Positions 11,211 through 23,165 of a stretch of 64,000 nt of DNA are shown one piece after another (the first letter of the stretch is position 1; every line of letters begins with the position of its first letter). The notes beneath the pieces are model-generated. The model had not been told where the DNA came from. It was given only the letters and a program-made list of their open reading frames with translations, and did not search any database. Origin of the DNA: Erinaceus europaeus. Its lineage: Eukaryota > Chordata > Mammalia > Eulipotyphla > Erinaceidae. A program made the translations under genes and the position numbers. The stretch covers positions 83,021,566-83,085,565 of the forward strand of contig NC_080175.1 in assembly GCF_950295315.1 (NCBI RefSeq), read 5' to 3'.

Positions 11211-12798
11211 GAGATGGCGGACTGAGAAGCTGCTAGTGGCTTGAGCTCTGACCACATCTTCTGGAAAGGGTAGGATTTTCTGCCTTTCGTAAGCCAGTCA
11301 ATAAGGGGTCCTAGCGGTAACACCAAGGAGGTGACTATAACTTAATTTGGGTTAAAATATAGAGTAGGAAAAAAGGGAAGTAATATTTTTTCTTTCTTTT
11401 AAATTATTAAGCACACCTCCTCCCCTTCCCCCCGCCATAACCAGTCCCTGGGGACCAGCTCCTAGCAGGCTCCCCTGCTCAGCGTGATTCTTTACCAAAA
11501 TTCCTGTCCCACCAGGGAGTATCATTCATTCTAAGTCTATACCCTTCTGAAACCTCTGGCCATTTTTTCTTTCTAAGTAGCCAACCACCCCCACTTCACC
11601 CCACATAGCTAATTAAATAGTTAAAAATAAATAAATAAAAACTCTTTCCTTTCACCGCTCTTTTATGACTGTTCTTTTTCTTATCTTTTTCTTTTTTCTC
11701 TCTCTTCTTTTTTCTTTTTCTCATTCTTTCCATCCTTTCTTCCTTAATCCAAAGCCACAGGCCCCATCCACCACATCACCAAACAATGTGCTTTTTTGAA
11801 TTCACTGATACACATTTGGGAATTATTTGGGGGAAGAATTCTGATGTAGAGTTGGACTCACACTGCGAGTATCTCTGCTCAAAATCCTTCCTCCTTTAGC
11901 TACACCTAGAATATACAGTGGATAGTAGATCTAAATAACTGTCTATTTCAGCTATCCTTGTCTAGTCCTGAGGTTTTTTGTTTCCTCTATCTTAACAATC
12001 AGCTGCCTCTGATCATGAGATTTGAGGTAATCTGGGACAGGGTTTTTTTTTTCATTTTTTACCATGCTCTATTCTATTATTAATATTATATAAAGGCATA
12101 TATCTTACTCCCCCTTTAGGTTGATCAGAATTAACTATTAGGGTATCTTTCATTGCTAGGGTAGTGGGCATCTTATCTATTGTGGGAGGAACTTGTCTCA
12201 TTACTCCTACCTCCTCTACAGACTCTCCCCTACCTCCTCCTCCTAGCTAATTAAAAAAATTAAATTAAAATAAAAATAAAGTAATCAAAAAAAAAACTTT
12301 CCTTTCACTGCTTTTTAATTACAGCTCTTTTTCTTATCTTTTCTCTTTTCTCTCTCTTGTCTCTTTTTTCTTTTTTGTTTATCTTGTCAAACACTTCTTC
12401 CTTCCTTCTTCTTTGGTTTTCTGAATTTGTTAATTATTTTGGGGAAGAAATCTGACTTAGAGTGGACTCTCTATGTGTGTATCTCTGCTCTACTTCCCTC
12501 TCCCCTCTTGTTACCCCAAGAATATACAGTAGATAGTAGATTCACATAACTGCCTATTCTTGCTATCCCTTCTTCTTCTTCACTGGGATTTGGTTACTAT
12601 TTTTTCACGGACTGGAGAAATTGTTTGGCTAACTGGTAATGATTAAACTACATCAATATATACTTCAGTTGCTACTGTAATTCCTGAGGTTGGTGAGTGC
12701 AATTGTCATAAAGGTATTTAGTACAGTGTTGCTTGTGCTCAAGACACAACAACTGAGGAACAACAGAGCATAAAAAAAGAAACACATAAATCAAAAAA
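11211..12798 (+). promoter_or_regulatory. L1-A 5' UTR with internal duplication
   Basis: It opens with GATGGCGGACTGAGAAGC, the monomer start also found in L1-B. Two related blocks, about 11630-11970 and 12285-12580, share 'ttcactgatacaca'/'gtgtgtatctctgctc', 'ggggaagaa.tctga', 'gtggactc' and 'gaatatacagt.gatagtagat', giving an internal duplication with a period near 640-650 bp. L1-B has only the equivalent of one block. In L1s this region holds the internal Pol II promoter; activity here is inferred only from position. Confidence 0.7.
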
Positions 12799-13740
12799 AT
12801 GGGTAGATCAAAAACAAATAAAACTGCTACTGCAATGAATGAAAACAAGAGACAAGAAGAAAGTACAAATCAGCCAGAGTAACCATAGATAAGAAAAGTA
12901 TGCAAGCAATAATAAACTTATTATCACAGAAATGAAAACAACACTGGAGGAAAGGAATGGCAGTATTAGGGAAACAACAGTTGAGACCCCCAAGGAAAAT
13001 ACTGATTATCTTGAGGCAATTAGAGAACTGAAAGCTGAAATAGCTGTAATGAAGAAAGAAGCTGAGGCAAGGGAAAGCAGACTAACAGAAGCAGAAAACA
13101 GAATTAGTCAGAGGATGAGCTAGAGAAAATGAAGAAAGAGGTGAAAGAGCTTAAAAGGAGATTGAGAGACACTGAAAACAACAACAGAGACATATGGGAT
13201 GATCTCAAGAGAAGTAACATTCAATTAATTGGCCTGCCAGAGGAAGAAAGAGAGGAAGGGGAAGGAAACATTCTAGAGGAAATAATAGAAGAAAACTTCC
13301 CAGACCTGAATAACAGAAAGGACATCAAGATTCAAGAGGCCCAGAGAGTACCAAACAGAATCAACCCATACCTGAAGACACCAAGACACATCATAGTCAA
13401 AATGAGAAGGAGTAAGGATAAAGAAAAGATCCTAAAGGCTGCAAGAGAGAAACAAAAAGTCACATACAGGGGAAAACCCATAAGATTATCTGCAGACTTC
13501 TCCACTCAAACTCTAAAAGCCAGAAGAGAATGGCAAGATATCTATTGAGCCCTGAATGAAAAAGGGTTTCAACCAAGGATAATATATCCTGCTAGAATTT
13601 CATTCAAACTAGATGGAGGGATCAAAACCTTCTTAGATAAAAAACAGTTAAAGGAGGCAACCATCATCAAACCAGCCCTGGAAGAGGTTCTAAAAGACCT
13701 ATATAAACAAGAACATCACTATAATACTTGCAATATATAA
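12799..13740 (+). pseudogene. L1-A ORF1 (RNA-binding protein) remnant
   Basis: This is the broken gene for L1 ORF1p, the trimeric nucleic-acid chaperone that coats L1 RNA. The start ATG is followed by a 1-nt deletion giving a stop at 12880. There is another 1-nt loss near 12917, a 4-nt loss near 13112 and a CGA-to-TGA stop at 13546. The two surviving open parts (12932-13123 and 13129-13548) encode the coiled coil, the RRM-like strand around 'IQLIGLPEEE' and the C-terminal domain with 'TPRHIIV' and 'KPIRL'. Its C-terminal codons continue to a stop at 13738-13740, which shows the ancestral protein was about 314 residues. Confidence 0.9.
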
Positions 13741-13763
13741 GAGCAAATAAAAATTATTGAACC

Positions 13764-16700
13764 ATGGCACTACAATACATTAAATCCATAATATCAATAA
13801 ATGTCAATGGCTTAAACTCACCCATCAAAAGGCACAGAGTGAAGGGATGGATCAGAAAACATAACCCAACCATATGCTGCTTGCAAGAATCCCATCTGTC
13901 ACATCAAGATAAACACAGACTTAAAATGAAAGGCTGGAAAACTATCATACAGGCTAATGGGCCACAAAAAAAGGGCACGAACAGCCATTCTCATCTCTGA
14001 CATGATAGATTTTAAATTAAATAAAGTAATAAAAGATAGGCAAGGACATTACATAATGATTAGAGGATCAATCAGCCAAGAAGACTTAACAATTATTAAC
14101 ATCTATGCATCCAATGAGGGACCATCTAAATATGTCAAGCACTTACTGAAAGAATTTTAAAAATACATCAATAGTAAAACAATAGTGGGAGACTTTTACA
14201 CCCCACTCTCACACTTAGACAGAACAACAAAGGAGAGAACAAGCAAAGATACAAGAGAATTGAATGAAGAGATTGACAGACTACACCTCTTAGATATTTT
14301 AAGAGTCCTTCACCCCCAAAAACTGGAATATACCTTCTTTTCAAATCCACATAACACATACTCAAGGATAGACCACATGTTAGGCCACAAAGACAGCATC
14401 AATAAATTCAAGAGCATGGAAATCATCAAAAGTATCTTCTCAGACCACAGTGGAGTAAAACTAACATTTAACAACAAACAGAAATTTATTAAAACTCACA
14501 GAATTTGGAAACTAAACAACATACTCCTCAAGAACCACTGGGTCAGAGATTCACTCAAACAGGAAATTCAAATGTTCCTGGAAACTAATGAAAATGAAGA
14601 CACAACCTATCAAAATATTTGGGACACAGCTAAAGCAGTACTGAGAGGGAAACTTATAGCCATACAATCACATATTAAACACCAAAAAGAAGCTCAAATG
14701 AACAACCTTACTGCACACCTCAAGGACCTAGAGGAAGAGGAACAAAGGAACCATAAAGCAACCAGAAGGGCAGAAATCACTAAAGTTAAAGTAGAAATAA
14801 ACAACATCGAAAATAAAAGAACCATACAAAAGATCAATGAAGCCAAATGTTGGTTCTTTGAAAGATTAAACAAAATTGACAAACCCCTAGCCAGACTCAC
14901 CAAACAAAAAAGAGAGAAGACTCAAATTAATAGAATTGTAAACGATGCAGGAGATATCACAACTGACACCACAGAAATCCAGAGAATCCTGTGAAACTTC
15001 TATAAAGAACTATATGCCACCAAGCTAGAGAATCTGGAAGAAATGGAACAATTCCTAGAAGCATATGCCGTTCAAAAACTGAACCAAGAAGATCTACAAA
15101 ATCTAAATGCACCAATCATAGACAAAGAAATTGAAACCGTTATTAAGAACCTCCCCAACAACAAAAGTCCTGGACCAGATGGCTTCACAAATGAATTCTA
15201 CAAAACTTTCAGGAAACAGTTAGTACCCATACTTCTGAAGCTTTTTCATAAGATTGAAGAAACAGGAATACTCCCTTCCACCTTCTATGAAGCCATAATC
15301 ACCCTGTTACCAAAAGCTGATAGGGACAGAACAAAAAAGGAAAACTACAGACCAATATCTCTGATAAACATAGATGCCAAAATATTAAACAAGTTCTCGG
15401 CCAACCGGATACAGCAACACATCAAAAAGATTGTTCATCATGACCAACTGGGATTCATCCCAGGAATGCAAGGCTGGTTCAACATTCACAAGTCAATCAA
15501 TGTCATTCACCACATCAATAAAAGCAAAGCCAAAAACCACATGATTATCTCAATAGATGCAGAGAAAGCCTTTGACAAAATCAAAAACCCATTCATGCTC
15601 AAAACTCTACAAAAATGGGAATAGATGGGAAATTCCTCAAGATAGTGGAATCCATATATAGCAAACCTACAGCCAACATCATACTCAATGGACAGAAGCT
15701 GAAAGCATTCCCCCTCAGATTGGGGACTAGACAGGGCTGTCCACTGTCACCGTTACTCTTCAACATAATATTGGAAGTTCTTGCCATAGCAATCAGGCAA
15801 GAGAAAGAAATCAAAGGAATACAGATTGGAAGGGAAGAAGTCAAGCTCTCACTATTTGCAGATGATATGACAGAATACATAGAAAAACCTAAAGAATCCA
15901 GCAGAAAACTACTGGAAGTTATTAGGCAATATAGCAAGGTATCAGGCTACAAAATCAATGTACAAAAATCAGTGGCATTTCTTTATGCAAACACTAAATC
16001 TGAAGAAGAAGACATCCAGAAATTACTCCCCTTTACTGTTTCAGCAAAATCAATCAAATACCTAGGAATAAAGTTGACCAAAGAAGTGAAAGACTTCTTT
16101 ACTGAAAACTATGAGTCGCTACTCAAGGAAATATAAACTGATACCAAGAAATGGAAAGATATCCCATGCTCATGGATTGGAAGAATAAATATCATCAAAA
16201 TGAATATTCTCCCCAGAGTCATATACAAATATAATGCAATACCCATCCAAGTTCCACCAAGCTTCTTTAAGAGAATAGAACAAACACTACAATCATTTAT
16301 CTGGAACCTGAAAACACCTAGAATTTCCAAACCATCTTGAGGAAAAGAAACAGAAATGGAGACATCACACTCCCAGACCTTAAACAATATTATAAAGCCA
16401 TCATCATCAAAACAGCATGGTACTGGAACAAAAATAGGCAGACAGACCAGAAATAAATCCCCACACCTATGGACATCTAATCTTTGATAAGGGGGCCCAA
16501 AGCATTAAATGGAGAAAGGAGGCTCTCCTCAATAAATGGTGCTGGGAAAACTGGGTTCAAACATGCATAAGAATGAAATTGAACCACTTTATCTCACCAG
16601 AAACAAAACTCAACTCCAAATGCATCAAAGACCTAGATGTCAGACCAGAAACAATCAAATACTTAGAGGAAAACATTGGTAAAACACTTTCCCACCTACA

Positions 16701-17559
16701 CCTCAAGGACATCATTGATTAATCAAACCCAGTTGCAAGGAAGACTAAAGCAGAAGCAAACCAATGGAACTACATCAAATTGAAAAGCTTCTGCACATCC
16801 AAAGAAACTATTAAACAAACAGAGAGACCCTTCACAGAATGGGAAAAGATCTTCACATGCCATACATCAGACAAGAAACTAGTCACCAAAATATATAAAG
16901 AGTTCAGCAAACTTAGCACCAAAAAAGCAAATGACCCCATCAAAAAATGGGCAGAGGATATGAACAAAACATTCACTACAAAGGAGATCCAAAAGGCTAA
17001 CAAACATATGAAAAATTGCTCTAGGTCACTGATTGTCAGAGGAATGGAAATTAATACAACACTAAGATACCACCTCACTCCTGTAAGAATGGCATACATC
17101 AAAAAGGACAGCAGTAACAAATGCTAGAGAGGTTGTGGGGACAGAGGAACCCTTTTACATTGCTGGTGGGAATGTAAATTGGTACAGCCTTGTGGAGAGC
17201 AGTCTGGAAAACTCTCAGAAGGCTAGACATGGACCTTCCATATGATCCAGTAATTCCTCTCCTGGGGTTATACCCCAAGGACTCCATAACACCCAACCAA
17301 AAAGAGGTGTGTACTCCTATGTTCATAGCAGCACAATTCATAATAGCTAAAACCTGGAAGCAACCCAGGTGCCCAACAACAAATGAGTGGCTGAGAAAGC
17401 TGTGGTTTATATACACAATGTTATACTATGCAGCTATCAAGAACAATGAACCCACACTCTGTCCCAACTTGGACAGAGCTAGAAGGAATTATGTTATGTG
17501 AGCTAAGTCAGAAAGATAAAGATGAGTATGGGATGATCCCACTCATCAACAGAAGTTGA
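13764..17559 (+). pseudogene. L1-A ORF2 (endonuclease/reverse transcriptase) remnant
   Basis: This is a broken L1 ORF2. Recognisable parts in order: AP-like endonuclease ('[15 protein letters not shown]', 'CCLQESHLS', 'SDHSGVKL'), reverse transcriptase ('[15 protein letters not shown]', 'FADDM' near 15858) and the C-terminal segment. Damage relative to L1-B includes an extra A near 13970, TAA at about 14158, CGA-to-TGA at about 14992, a 1-nt loss near 15615, TAA at about 16134, a frameshift near 16330, a deletion of about 20 nt near 16449, TAA near 16720 and TGG-to-TAG near 17125. The C-terminus still ends at TGA 17557-17559, after a tail that L1-B has lost. Confidence 0.92.
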
Positions 17560-18905
17560 GTAAGAAGACCTGAAAGGGAAACTAAAAACAGGACCTGACC
17601 AAATTATAAGTAGGGCACCAAAGGAAAAACCCTGTGGTGAGGGGCAGACAGGCAGCTTCCTGGGACAGTGGGGGGGTGGGAGTGGGTAGGAGGGATGGGT
17701 CACAGTCTTTTGGTGGTAGGGATGGTGTTTATGTACACTCATAGTAAAATGTAGTCATATAAATCACTAGTTAATTAATATGAGAGGGGGAAAATTAATT
17801 GTATGTCCCGAAGTTTTTAAAACACAGACTGAGTCTTTTTAATATATAGACTGTGTATTTGATATGCGGGCTCTCTCAAAAGCCTAGACCAAGTAGATCA
17901 GAAGCAACCTATAGCACAGCTATATACAAGATACTGGGTACTGTACAGCAAACCATAACAAAAGGACTTTTCAAAGTTAACCCAATTACCAAATAATGTG
18001 ATGATAACATTAACTATCGATTGTCTTTTGGAACCCTAAGATAGCAGGAACCTCACATCTCCACTATAGAGCCTCTACTTCCCCCAGTCCTGGAACCATT
18101 GGATAGGGACACTTTCCTGTATGCCTCTCCCAATCCATATCAAATAATATTGCATCTGCCGTTCGCAACCTAATCAACACAACGATTGCCACCTCAACAT
18201 GCTTCACTTCAGACTGTGTCCAGAGACTTCACGTGTGGAATGACAACCCTTCAGCTTCATTACTCGGGTGAGACCTTTCCTTTCATAGTATACTCTAATT
18301 CCATCTCAGGTGGTTCACTTTCTAACAAAGTCCCAAAACCTAGATATAGACCTGGTTCTGTGAGAGAGAACATATGTTCACACGTATCCATAAACTATGC
18401 AAAATATATACCTGAAAGCAGAAGTACACTAGAGTTTGCAGTGAGTACCCCCCCTGCCTAACGCTTCCTTTCCACTATTCCAAGCTTTGGGTCCTGATTG
18501 CTCATCAATTTGTTTGGCTTCTTATATTAACTCTCTTTTCAGTTACCAGGTTCCAGATGTCATCAGGATGCCGGCCAGGCTTCCCTAGACTGAAGACCTC
18601 ACCAATGTGTCCTGGAGCTCAGCTTCCCCAGAGACCCACCCTACTAGGGAAAGAGAGAGGCAGACTGGGAGTATGGACAGACCAGTCAACTCCCGTGTTC
18701 AGCGGGGAAGCAATTACAGAAGCCAGACCTTCTACCTTCTGCAACCCACAATGACCCTGGGTCCATGCTCCCAGAGGGATAGAGAATGGGAAAGCTATCA
18801 GGGGAGGGGTTGGGTTATGGAGATTGGGTGGTGGGAATTGTGTGGAATTGTACCCCTCCTACCCTATGGTTTTGTTAATTAATCCTTTCTTAAATAAAAA
18901 ATACA
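17560..18905 (+). other. L1-A 3' UTR (young type)
   Basis: A G-rich run at about 17667-17710 lies near the start, then the conserved UTR ends with 'ggtggtgggaattgtgtgg' and an AATAAA-type A-rich tail. The older 500-bp module is absent at about 18440. Confidence 0.88.
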
Positions 18906-18929
18906 ATAATAATAATAAAATAAATTATA

Positions 18930-19150
18930 TTAAATTAATAATGATAAGGATTAAGTTAGGTAAAATCTAATTTAAAAGACACTCGGTTTAACTTTAAGAA
19001 TGTATAATAGAGTTCAAAACAAATAGTTTAACAAGATTTAGTAAGAAAGGAATTGTGATAAAAGAAACAACATCGAACAACTTGGGAAACAAGTTTGTCT
19101 TTTCTACTTTCTTACACTCTCTCCTTCCACCCCTCCCTCCCTTCTTTCCT
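18930..19150. other. Unique AT-rich sequence
   Basis: No repeat or gene was recognised between L1-A and the next SINE. Confidence 0.45.
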
Positions 19151-19332
19151 GATATTACAGTATGCAAGGACCAGGGTTCAAGGCCCTCGTCTCCATCTGC
19201 AAGAAGTTAACTTCACAAGTGGTGAAGCTGGGCTGAAGACATCTCTTTGTCTCCCTCTCTCTGTGTCTCCTCCTTCCTCTTGACTTCTGTCTGTCTCTAT
19301 CCAATAAATAAATAAAGATTAAAAGATAATAA
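19151..19332 (+). mobile_element. tRNA-derived SINE, 5' truncated (short subfamily)
   Basis: It begins within the head ('gatattacagtatgcaagg'), continues through 'caagtggtgaagctgggctg' and a CT-rich body, and ends 'tctatccaataaataaataaag'. Confidence 0.85.
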
Positions 19333-19334
19333 GT

Positions 19335-19515
19335 TGGGGTGGGGGTAGATAGCATAGTAGTTAAGCAGAGACTCTAGTGCCTGAGGCTCCAAAGTCCCTG
19401 GTTTAATCCCCTGCACCACCATAAGCCAGAGTTGAGCAGTGCTCTGGTATTTCTCTCTGTTTCGCTCTCTCTGCATCTGTCTGAAAAATAAAATAAAATA
19501 AAATAAAATAAGAGT
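19335..19515 (+). mobile_element. tRNA-derived SINE ('gatagcatagtagttaagc' type)
   Basis: The head 'gggggtagatagcatagtag' precedes 'ggtttaatcccctgcaccacc' and 'ataagccagagttgagcagtgctctggt'. The tail is (AAATA)n. It sits end to end with the preceding SINE. Confidence 0.87.
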
Positions 19516-19519
19516 AAAT

Positions 19520-20000
19520 TAAAAATTAATAAATCTTTTTTAAAAAGATATGACACATTTTTCATAGAAAAACAAAAATAAATCATGAATGTTCTAAATT
19601 CTCAATGTTACAAATTTTATATATGTAACAAATGTATTTTTTCATATATATATATATATATCTCATAAACATGTATTAAGAAGGGTGACTAATCTAGAAT
19701 ACTATGTAAATTTTCTTGAACATCATCCACAAGGAAAAAGGACACAAAGAAGCTGGAGAAATAAGAAAGCTCTAGATGACAAAGAACTGCTTGTCATGGA
19801 GAAGGTTCTATATTTTTCTAATGGCAACAAAAAACTATTAAAGGTATTAACGTCAGGAAAATTGTTAAAATATGCTTTTCATCAGCTAACACACATATCA
19901 AATGCCTGTGTCTGTATCCCCCCCCCTTCTGAATGTGTTGTTTAATGTGATATATCAACTAACCTTCTAAGTGGAGATTGCATGATATGGACCTAAAGTC
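19520..20000. other. Unique sequence
   Basis: No recognised repeat. A (TA)n tract lies at about 19644-19661. The 86-codon ORF at 19685-19945 has no recognised similarity, and nothing around it suggests a gene. Confidence 0.45.
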
Positions 20001-20012
20001 AGCAATAATTCT

Positions 20013-20158
20013 TTATTTCTTATTTATTATTGTTGATATATACCTAGAGCACTACTCAGCTCTGCTTTATGGTGGTAGTGGGGATTGAATCTGGGACCTT
20101 TTATTGCCTCAGGCATGAAAGTGTTTTTGCATAACCATTATGCTGTTTCCCCAGCACT
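20013..20158 (-). mobile_element. tRNA-derived SINE ('gatagcataatggttatgc' type)
   Basis: This is a minus-strand copy with 'gctggggaaacagcataatgg' and 'ggttcaatcc'-like box B in diverged form. The 12-bp flanks AGCAATAATTCT (20001-20012) and AGCAATAACTCT (20159-20170) differ at one base. Confidence 0.87.
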
Positions 20159-20333
20159 AGCAATAACTCTGAAAACTAATCATAAATATGATTCCAAGTT
20201 GGCCTATGGACTCCATTGCATCTTAGAGGTTCTATGGACCTTTTGAATAATAATAAAACACAAACAATATGTTACTGTGTAAATTATAGAGAATTTGATT
20301 TATTATATGATGTTTACTACTTAATAGAAACAC

Positions 20334-20633
20334 TGGGATCCACTGGCATATCAGATTTCAGGCTCAGAGGAAAAAAGAAAAAGAAAAAAAAAAAACTAGT
20401 ATAGCCACAAGCCCTTTGGAATATAACTAAAATATGCCTATTAGCTATCTAAACAGAGCCCCCCCTCCTCCAAACTCTTCATCTGCACTATTCCAGCCTT
20501 TAGGCCCATGACTGGTCAGCAATTTGTTTGGCTTTATATGTTTACTCTCTTTTCAACCACCAGGTTCCAGATACTAGCAGGATGCTGACCAGACCTCCCT
20601 AGATAGACAACCCCACCAATGTGTCCTGGAGCT
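20334..20633 (+). mobile_element. Old L1 3' UTR fragment
   Basis: 'Gggatccactggcatatcagatttcagg' through 'ccaccaatgtgtcctggagct' matches 810-1090 closely. It is cut off before the normal 3' end, exactly where the inverted-duplication arm begins. Confidence 0.85.
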
Positions 20634-20748
20634 GATTCATTGATTTTTCAAATTGGAGAACATCCTAGAGATATTTTAGATTTCAAAATGACAAGTAAAA
20701 TCCCTGAGCTATTTATAAACAGCTCAGTTTTTATGTGAACCAAATAAG
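20634..20748 (+). repeat. Inverted duplication, left arm
   Basis: This segment of about 115 bp is closely similar to the reverse complement of 23166-23285, sharing for example 'tttttcaaattggagaacat' and 'cctagagata'. It is not part of any L1 or SINE consensus I recognise. Confidence 0.85.
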
Positions 20749-20759
20749 AGGAAATCTTT

Positions 20760-20979
20760 TTATTTTCTTTTAATTTTTTTCAATTATCTTTATTTATTGG
20801 GCAGAGACAGAAATCGAAAGGGAAGGGGGAGATAAAGAGGTTGAAAGACAGAGAGACACCTGCAGCACTGCTTCACCACTTGTGAAGCTTGTCCCCTGAA
20901 GGTGGGGGCTGGGGGGGTCAAACCCAGGTCCTTGTACACTGTAACATGTGCTCAACCAGGTGTGCCACCACTTGGCCCC
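20760..20979 (-). mobile_element. tRNA-derived SINE (short subfamily)
   Basis: This minus-strand copy has the normal head, centre and CT-rich body. A perfect 12-bp target-site duplication GAGGAAATCTTT lies at 20748-20759 and 20980-20991. Confidence 0.9.
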
Positions 20980-20991
20980 GAGGAAATCTTT

Positions 20992-21300
20992 ACCTCATTC
21001 TGCATGGAACCTGAAGTAATCATGTTAAGTGAGACAAGTTAGAAGTAAAGAACTAATAACAGCAGGTCTCACTCATAGGTGGAAACTAAGAAAAAAAAAG
21101 AGAGGGGAAACACATGGCAAACCCTGAGCTGGGTATGGTATATTGCAACAATGGGAGGATGGCATCTGGACAATTCTGGAGATAGACTTGTGGGGTAAGG
21201 TAGTGGCAGTGGTGTGCAGACACCTACTACAAAGAGATAAGTTGTACCTATGTGTCGACTACTGCCTTGTAAGTCATCATTTTCCCAATAAAATTATTTG
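20992..21300 (+). mobile_element. Ancient L1 3' end
   Basis: 'Gaagtaatcatgttaagtgagacaagttag' and 'ggtctcactcataggtgg' correspond to the C-terminal end of L1 ORF2 and the following UTR. The terminal part 'ttgtacctatgtgtcgactac...ccaataaaa' resembles 51090-51140. It belongs to a lineage different from L1-A and L1-B. Confidence 0.65.
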
Positions 21301-21310
21301 GGAAAAAAAA

Positions 21311-22162
21311 CTATTATGAATTATGCTGCTATGAACATAGGAGTACACACCTCTTTTTGGTTGGGTGTTATGGAGTCCTTGGGGTATAACACCAGGAGAG
21401 GAATTACTGGATCATATGGAAGGTCCATGTCTAGCCTTCTGAGAGTTTTCCAGACTGCTCACCACAGAGGCTGTACCAATTTACATTCCCACCAGCAATG
21501 CAAAAGGGTTCCTCTGTCCCCACAGCCTCTCCACCATTTGCTGCTGCTGTCCTTTTTGATGTATGCCATTCTTACAGGAGTGAGGTGGTATCTCAGTGTT
21601 GTCTTAATTTGCATTTCTCTGACAATCAGTGACCTAGAGCAGTTTTTCATGTTTGTCAGACTTTTGGATCTCCTCAGAGGTGAATGTTTTGTTCATATCC
21701 TCTGCCCATTTTTTGATGGGGTCATTTGCTTTTTTGGTGCTAAGTTTGCTGAGCTCTTTATATATTTTGGTGATGAGTTTCTTGTCTGATGTATGGCATC
21801 TGAAGATCTTCTCCCATTCTGTGAGGGGTCTCTCTGTTTGTTTAATAGTTTCTTTGGATGTGCAGAAGCTTTTCAATTTGATGTAGTCCCATTGGTTTGT
21901 TTCTGCTTTAGTCTTCCTTGCAATTGGGTTTGATTCATCAAAGATGTCCTTGAGGTGTAGGTGGGAAAGTGTTTTACCAATATTTTCCTCTAAGTATTTG
22001 ATTGTTTCTGGTCTAACATCCAGGTCTTTGATGCATTTGGAGTTGATTTTTGTTTCTGGTGAGATAAAGTAGTTCAGTTTCATTCTTCTGCATGTTTCAA
22101 CCCAGTTTTCCCAGCACCATTTATTGAAGAGAGCCTCCTTCTTCCATTTAATACTCTGGGCA
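21311..22162 (-). pseudogene. Inverted ORF2 fragment of the twin-primed L1
   Basis: On the minus strand this encodes the C-terminal third of L1 ORF2p, including the open stretch 21634-22173 ('[15 protein letters not shown]', '[14 protein letters not shown]') and then the zinc-knuckle-like '[18 protein letters not shown]' segment (one Cys of the CX3C pair reads W). It is a passenger of the inversion, without start or stop of its own. Confidence 0.85.
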
Positions 22163-22890
22163 ATGATTGCCACCTCACCATGCTTCAGCTCGGACTGTGT
22201 CCAAAGACTTCATGTGTGGAATGACAACCCTTCAGCTTCATTACTCGGGTGAGACCTTTCCTTTCATAGTATTCTCTAATTCCATCCCAGGTGGTTCATT
22301 TTCTAACAAAGTCCCAAAACTTAGATATACACCAGGTTCTGTGAGAGAGAGCATACATTCACACGTATCCATAAACTAGTGCAAAATATGTACCTGAAAG
22401 CAGAAGTACACTTGAGTTTTCAATGAGTAACCCCCAACACTTCCTCTCCACTATTCCAACCTTTGGGTCCATGATTCTTCAACAATTTGTTTGGCTTTGT
22501 ATGTTAACTCTCTTTTCAGCCACCAGGTTTCAGATGCCATCAGGATGCCGGCCAGGCTTCCCTGGACTGAAGACCCCACCAATGTGTCCTGGAGCTCCAC
22601 TTCCCCAGAGACCCATCCTACTAGGGAAAGAGAGAGGCAGACTGGGAGTATGGACCGACCAGTCAAAGTCCATGTTCAGCGGGGAAGCAATTACATAAGC
22701 CAGACCTTCTACCTTCTGCAACCCACAATGACCCTGGGTCCATGCTCCCAGAAGGATAGAGAATGGGAAAGCTATCAGGGGAGGGGATGGGATATGGAGA
22801 TTGGGTGGTGGGAATTGTGTGGAGTTGTACCCCTTCTATCCTATGGTTTTGTTAATTTATCCTTTCTTAAATAAAAAAATAAATTAATAT
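21311..22890 (+). mobile_element. L1 insertion, twin-primed, with junction deletion
   Basis: Bases 21311 to about 22162 are the reverse complement of ORF2 (equivalent to about 58215-59065 of L1-B). From about 22163 the 3' UTR runs in sense (equivalent to about 59900 onward) to an A-rich tail near 22890. About 830 bp between the two segments is missing, as often happens at twin-priming junctions. Flanks 'tttgggaaaaaa' (near 21297) and 'tttgggagaaaag' (near 22915) could be an imperfect target-site duplication. Confidence 0.88.
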
Positions 22891-22894
22891 ATAT

Positions 22895-23165
22895 TTATAT
22901 ATAAACTCTCCTTTGGGAGAAAAGAAATATAAATAACACAAGGAGTACATATATGCTGAGGCATACAGACACCCTACACATGTGGGTGTAGGGTATTATT
23001 CAATTTCTATTATTCTGCTAGTAGCATAATAACAAATACCCTAAGTCTAGCAGAAGAGATATTAGCAAGTGGTATGGAAGGAATGAGTCTATGAATGTGA
23101 CATTCCCTGTCACGTGGAAGTTATGCTTCCCAAAGGTCTCATCTTCTTTTATAATTTCCTGGCAT
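22895..23165. other. Unique sequence with small hairpin
   Basis: A 9-bp perfect inverted repeat ACCCTACAC/GTGTAGGGT (22971-22979 and 22986-22994, 6-nt loop) is the only structure seen. Confidence 0.5.

Larger units (their letters stand above)
11211..18916 (+). mobile_element. Full-length L1 (L1-A), mutated
   Basis: This element of about 7.7 kb contains 5' UTR (11211-12798), ORF1 (12799-13740), ORF2 (13764-17559) and 3' UTR (17560-18905) with an A-rich tail. The flanking 13-bp repeat AAAATAAATTATA (11198-11210 and 18917-18929) marks a target-site duplication, though it is AT-rich. It starts at the same 'gatggcgg' motif that opens each 5' UTR monomer of L1-B, so it holds one monomer start. Frameshifts and stops in both ORFs make it non-autonomous. 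It aligns with L1-B along its length, so both belong to one lineage. Confidence 0.93.

Noticed and set aside
19685..19945. 86-codon ORF in unique sequence
   Set aside because: Ordinary-looking composition, but no recognised domain, splice context or repeat support; length is expected by chance in 64 kb.
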